From positions 1-64,000 of the forward strand of contig NZ_MLBF01000018.1 of the NCBI RefSeq assembly GCF_001936615.1: a stretch of DNA of 64,000 nt. The letters are read 5' to 3'. This document shows positions 62,020 to 64,000 of the stretch, in pieces (the stretch's first letter is position 1; the number at the start of each line of letters is the position of its first letter). This stretch comes from Desulfosporosinus metallidurans. GTDB lineage: Bacteria; Bacillota; Desulfitobacteriia; Desulfitobacteriales; Desulfitobacteriaceae. Both the position numbers and the translations under genes were made by a program. A model generated the notes under the pieces. It was not told the origin of the DNA. It was given only the letters and a program-made list of their open reading frames with translations, and searched no databases.

Positions 62020-62897
62020 CGTACCGCCCCCTTTCGCACTGCTGTTCGAACAAGGATAATCAGGACCAAGGCTATGATCAGAAGAATAAAGGACATCAAA
62101 AATAGAGCATTATTCCAAGTTGAGCCAAATGGAGTGTTCCCCATTTCCATAACTATGTTACTGGTTAAAGTTGACGTAGGACTAACTAAAGAACTAAGTA
62201 AGCGAGGCGAATTGCCGATCACCATTTGTACCGCCATTGTCTCGCCTATGGCCCTAGCCATCGCTAATATGATGGCTGTCAAGATTCCCGGCAAAGCGGC
62301 AGGAACAAGGACCCTATGGATTGTCTGCCAACGGGTTGCACCTAAGGCAAGGGAAGCTTCATTATAGGTTCCTGGCAATGAGCGTAAAGCATCCTCCGAT
62401 AGACTTATAACCGTTGGTAAAATCATGATCGCTAATACGATCCCAGCAGCCAACACCCCATAGCCTGTCGACGAGTTGGTTGACTTTCGTATAAAGCCTA
62501 CAATGACCGTAAGTCCAACGTATCCGTAAACGACAGAAGGGATTCCTGCAAAAAGATCAGTAGCCGGGCGCATGATAGCACGCATCCATGGTGGAGCAAT
62601 CTCTGCTAAAAACACAGCCCCAGCCAGTCCCAGTGGCCCACCAATTACGATCGCCATTAAAGTCGTGCCAATCGAACCGGCTATAAAAGTGAGGGCACCG
62701 AACTGACCACTGTCGGGACTCCATTTGCTACTTGTAAAAAAATCAATGACGCTGACCTGTCGAAACGTGGAAAATCCCTGCATACCTACGAACCAAATTA
62801 TGCATAAAATTATTAAGGAGACCAAAACGGCGCTACTTATAAATAAATAACGCGACAAGCGGTCATTAAAATACACCCAAGCCTTACGGTGATGCAA
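62016..62897 (-). CDS. pstC: Phosphate ABC transporter permease PstC
   Basis: A 293-residue permease with an N-terminal segment (YLFISSAVLVSLIILCIIWF), the PstC region SIGTTLMAIVIGGPLGLAGA, FAGIPSVVYGYVGL, and the EAA loop LSEDALRSLPGTYNEASLAL. TTG 62897 follows GGAGG by 9-10 bp. It comes after pstS and an intercistronic terminator-like hairpin. Confidence 0.93.
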   Translation of the reverse strand: MHHRKAWVYFNDRLSRYLFISSAVLVSLIILCIIWFVGMQGFSTFRQVSVIDFFTSSKWSPDSGQFGALTFIAGSIGTTLMAIVIGGPLGLAGAVFLAEIAPPWMRAIMRPATDLFAGIPSVVYGYVGLTVIVGFIRKSTNSSTGYGVLAAGIVLAIMILPTVISLSEDALRSLPGTYNEASLALGATRWQTIHRVLVPAALPGILTAIILAMARAIGETMAVQMVIGNSPRLLSSLVSPTSTLTSNIVMEMGNTPFGSTWNNALFLMSFILLIIALVLIILVRTAVRKGAVR

Positions 62898-63148
62898 CCT
62901 GTTACACCTCCAGATATTCTCTATACTTCTTAGACTGCAGTTGTTTCTTATTCTATACTGATATCGAATAGGCTAGCCTGCTAATACCTTAACTCATTTG
63001 TGTTAAGGTATGATTAAGAGATTGTAAAGTTTAGGTTAAAAGTAGCGGTTAAGGACCCAAATCCTGTATACTAATTTAATTTCCACTCCCTCTATAAGAT
63101 TTCCTTTTATGGAATTCTTAATACTTTCTTATGCTAAGTTTGATCGTA

Positions 63149-63184
63149 ATAAAATAGGAGCAAGGAATAGCCTTGCTCCTATTT
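63149..63184 (-). terminator. Hairpin between pstS and pstC
   Basis: AAATAGGAGCAAGG (63152-63165) pairs with CCTTGCTCCTATTT (63171-63184); on the minus strand TTTTATTACG follows. Located 33 bp past the pstS stop, it probably lowers transcription of pstCAB-phoU relative to the binding protein. Confidence 0.8.
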
Positions 63185-63216
63185 TATACCTAAACTTCTA
63201 TGCACTTTACTTCGTG

Positions 63217-64000
63217 TTACTTTTTAAGCTTGTTGATCGCCACGAATCCACTCTTCTCTACGTTTTTATCTTGGAATTCTGGGCTTGTAATATAATCTAG
63301 TAAAGCTTTCACCGTTCCTGTTGCTGCCCCTTTGGTGTACATGTGTTCTAAGGCATAAATAGGATACTGACCATTACCTACGGTATCAGCGCTAAACGCT
63401 ACGCCATTGTACTTTAAAGCCTTGACGGTGTCTTTCAGGTAGGCTGCGTCGATATAGCCAATTGATCCTGGAGTTTGGGCGACACCTGTGATCAAGTTAC
63501 CAGTAGAATCTTGGGCGGCGGCTGCATCCGTGAAGTCTTTACCGTCCATCACGATCTTAACTATAGTCGCGCGGGAACCCGAAGATTTAGCTCGCCCGAT
63601 AATGGATATCTTGGCGTCCTTACCACCAACATCTTTCCAGTTGGTAATCTTTCCGGTAAAGATGTCCGATAATTGAGCTTTGGTTATGTTATCCAAAGTA
63701 ACATCTTTATTAACAATTATTAGGAAAGGCGCTACCGCAACTTGATGGTCGACCAATCCTTTATCTTTCAGTTCATCCGTCACAAATACATCGGAGTTAC
63801 CAATATCCACAGAGCCGCTAGCCACATTGTTTAGACCTGTAAAAGACCCACCACCGCTTAAGTTTACTTGAACACCGGGATTTTTGGCCATAAAATCGTC
63901 TGCAGCTATTTTAACAAGTGGTTGGAGTGCTGTTGAGCCTGCAGCAGAGATAGTTTTCTTGTCAATGGTTGTAGCGCTTGGTGTTGGTGTCGTCGGAGCA
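63217..64000 (-). CDS. pstS: Phosphate-binding protein PstS, 5' end outside the window
   Basis: About 261 residues of PstS-like periplasmic/lipoprotein binder are visible. From the window edge: a Thr/Pro/Ala-rich linker, KKTISAAGSTALQPLVKIAA, then VQVNLSGGGSFTGLNNVASG, DIGNSDVFVTDEL, IFTGKITNWKDVGGKD, IIGRAKSSGSRATIV (phosphate contacts) and GYIDAAYLKDTVKAL, ending at TAA 63217. The signal/lipoprotein N-terminus lies past position 64000. First gene of pstS-pstC-pstA-pstB-phoU. Confidence 0.93.
   Translation of the reverse strand, partial: APTTPTPSATTIDKKTISAAGSTALQPLVKIAADDFMAKNPGVQVNLSGGGSFTGLNNVASGSVDIGNSDVFVTDELKDKGLVDHQVAVAPFLIIVNKDVTLDNITKAQLSDIFTGKITNWKDVGGKDAKISIIGRAKSSGSRATIVKIVMDGKDFTDAAAAQDSTGNLITGVAQTPGSIGYIDAAYLKDTVKALKYNGVAFSADTVGNGQYPIYALEHMYTKGAATGTVKALLDYITSPEFQDKNVEKSGFVAINKLKK

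Noticed and set aside
1..64000. tRNA, rRNA, CRISPR array, riboswitch or T-box
   Set aside because: None was recognised on reading both strands; a covariance-model scan would be needed to exclude small RNAs.

Overview
The window looks like the chromosome of an endospore-forming, sulfate-reducing clostridial bacterium of the Desulfosporosinus/Desulfitobacterium group. The evidence is indirect: Firmicute-type housekeeping proteins (LexA, MutS/MutL, MiaB beside a YlbF-like protein, pyruvate kinase with the extra C-terminal domain), sporulation-type proteins (SpoVK, YtvI, DacF-like carboxypeptidases), strong GGAGG ribosome sites with many TTG/GTG starts, and DsrK/HdrD-like iron-sulfur proteins plus a siroheme sulfite-reductase-like protein. 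No tRNA, rRNA or CRISPR array was recognised. Protein functions are assigned by reading motifs, not by database search.

Positions 1 to about 20.9 kb are accessory and strongly decayed. A pyridoxamine-oxidase-like gene and an Rrf2 regulator diverge from a perfectly palindromic double promoter. Next come a YD-repeat (RHS) relic cut by an IS110 remnant, an intact CoA-disulfide-reductase/rhodanese gene, and a DUF134 regulator gene sharing a palindromic promoter with it. From 6.3 to 13.0 kb lies a locus built like the orange-protein (ORP) Mo/Cu-S cluster systems: MBL and MOSC proteins, DUF5320, DUF134, a NifU-like scaffold, NifX/ORP-fold proteins, two MinD-type ATPases, Mrp/NBP35, a DsrE-like protein and a ferredoxin. 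Most members are broken by frameshifts, stop codons or deletions, and the DUF5320 promoter module is duplicated 4.8 kb apart. It is followed by relics of a P-loop kinase and XdhC, a truncated and an intact DsrK/HdrD-like protein, a methyltransferase, IS110 debris, a mini-ParB protein and a broken phzF. Two dispersed repeats (A at 1.4 and 19.1 kb; IS110 fragment at 2.7 and 17.8 kb) flank this region.

From 20.9 kb to the end the genes are dense and almost all intact. They include azlCD, a DacF-like carboxypeptidase, an M23 peptidase diverging from lexA across a clear SOS box, ddl, lepB, a methionine gamma-lyase-like gene, hflX, spoVK and typA. A long minus-strand run follows: mutS, hydantoinase-like, histone-deacetylase-like, mutL, rsmJ-like, miaA, hfq. 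Further on are miaB with ylbF, ytvI, dacB, degV, a thioesterase, a LysM/G5/M23 protein, ynzC, an MBL hydrolase, and gap-pyk-deoR. The last part holds a sigma-54 activator with a homopolymer frameshift, a Crp/Fnr regulator, a small siroheme-type protein and pstS(partial)-pstC-pstA-pstB-phoU.

Points most worth a second look: the palindromic divergent promoter at 536-584; the collapsed ORP-like locus; two unannotated 40-residue genes (48250-48372 behind a perfect 20-bp palindrome, and 57910-58032 with its own terminator); the hairpin that buries the ribosome site of the sulfite-reductase-like gene (59536-59572); and the cysteine-rich tail on the YlbF-like protein beside miaB.
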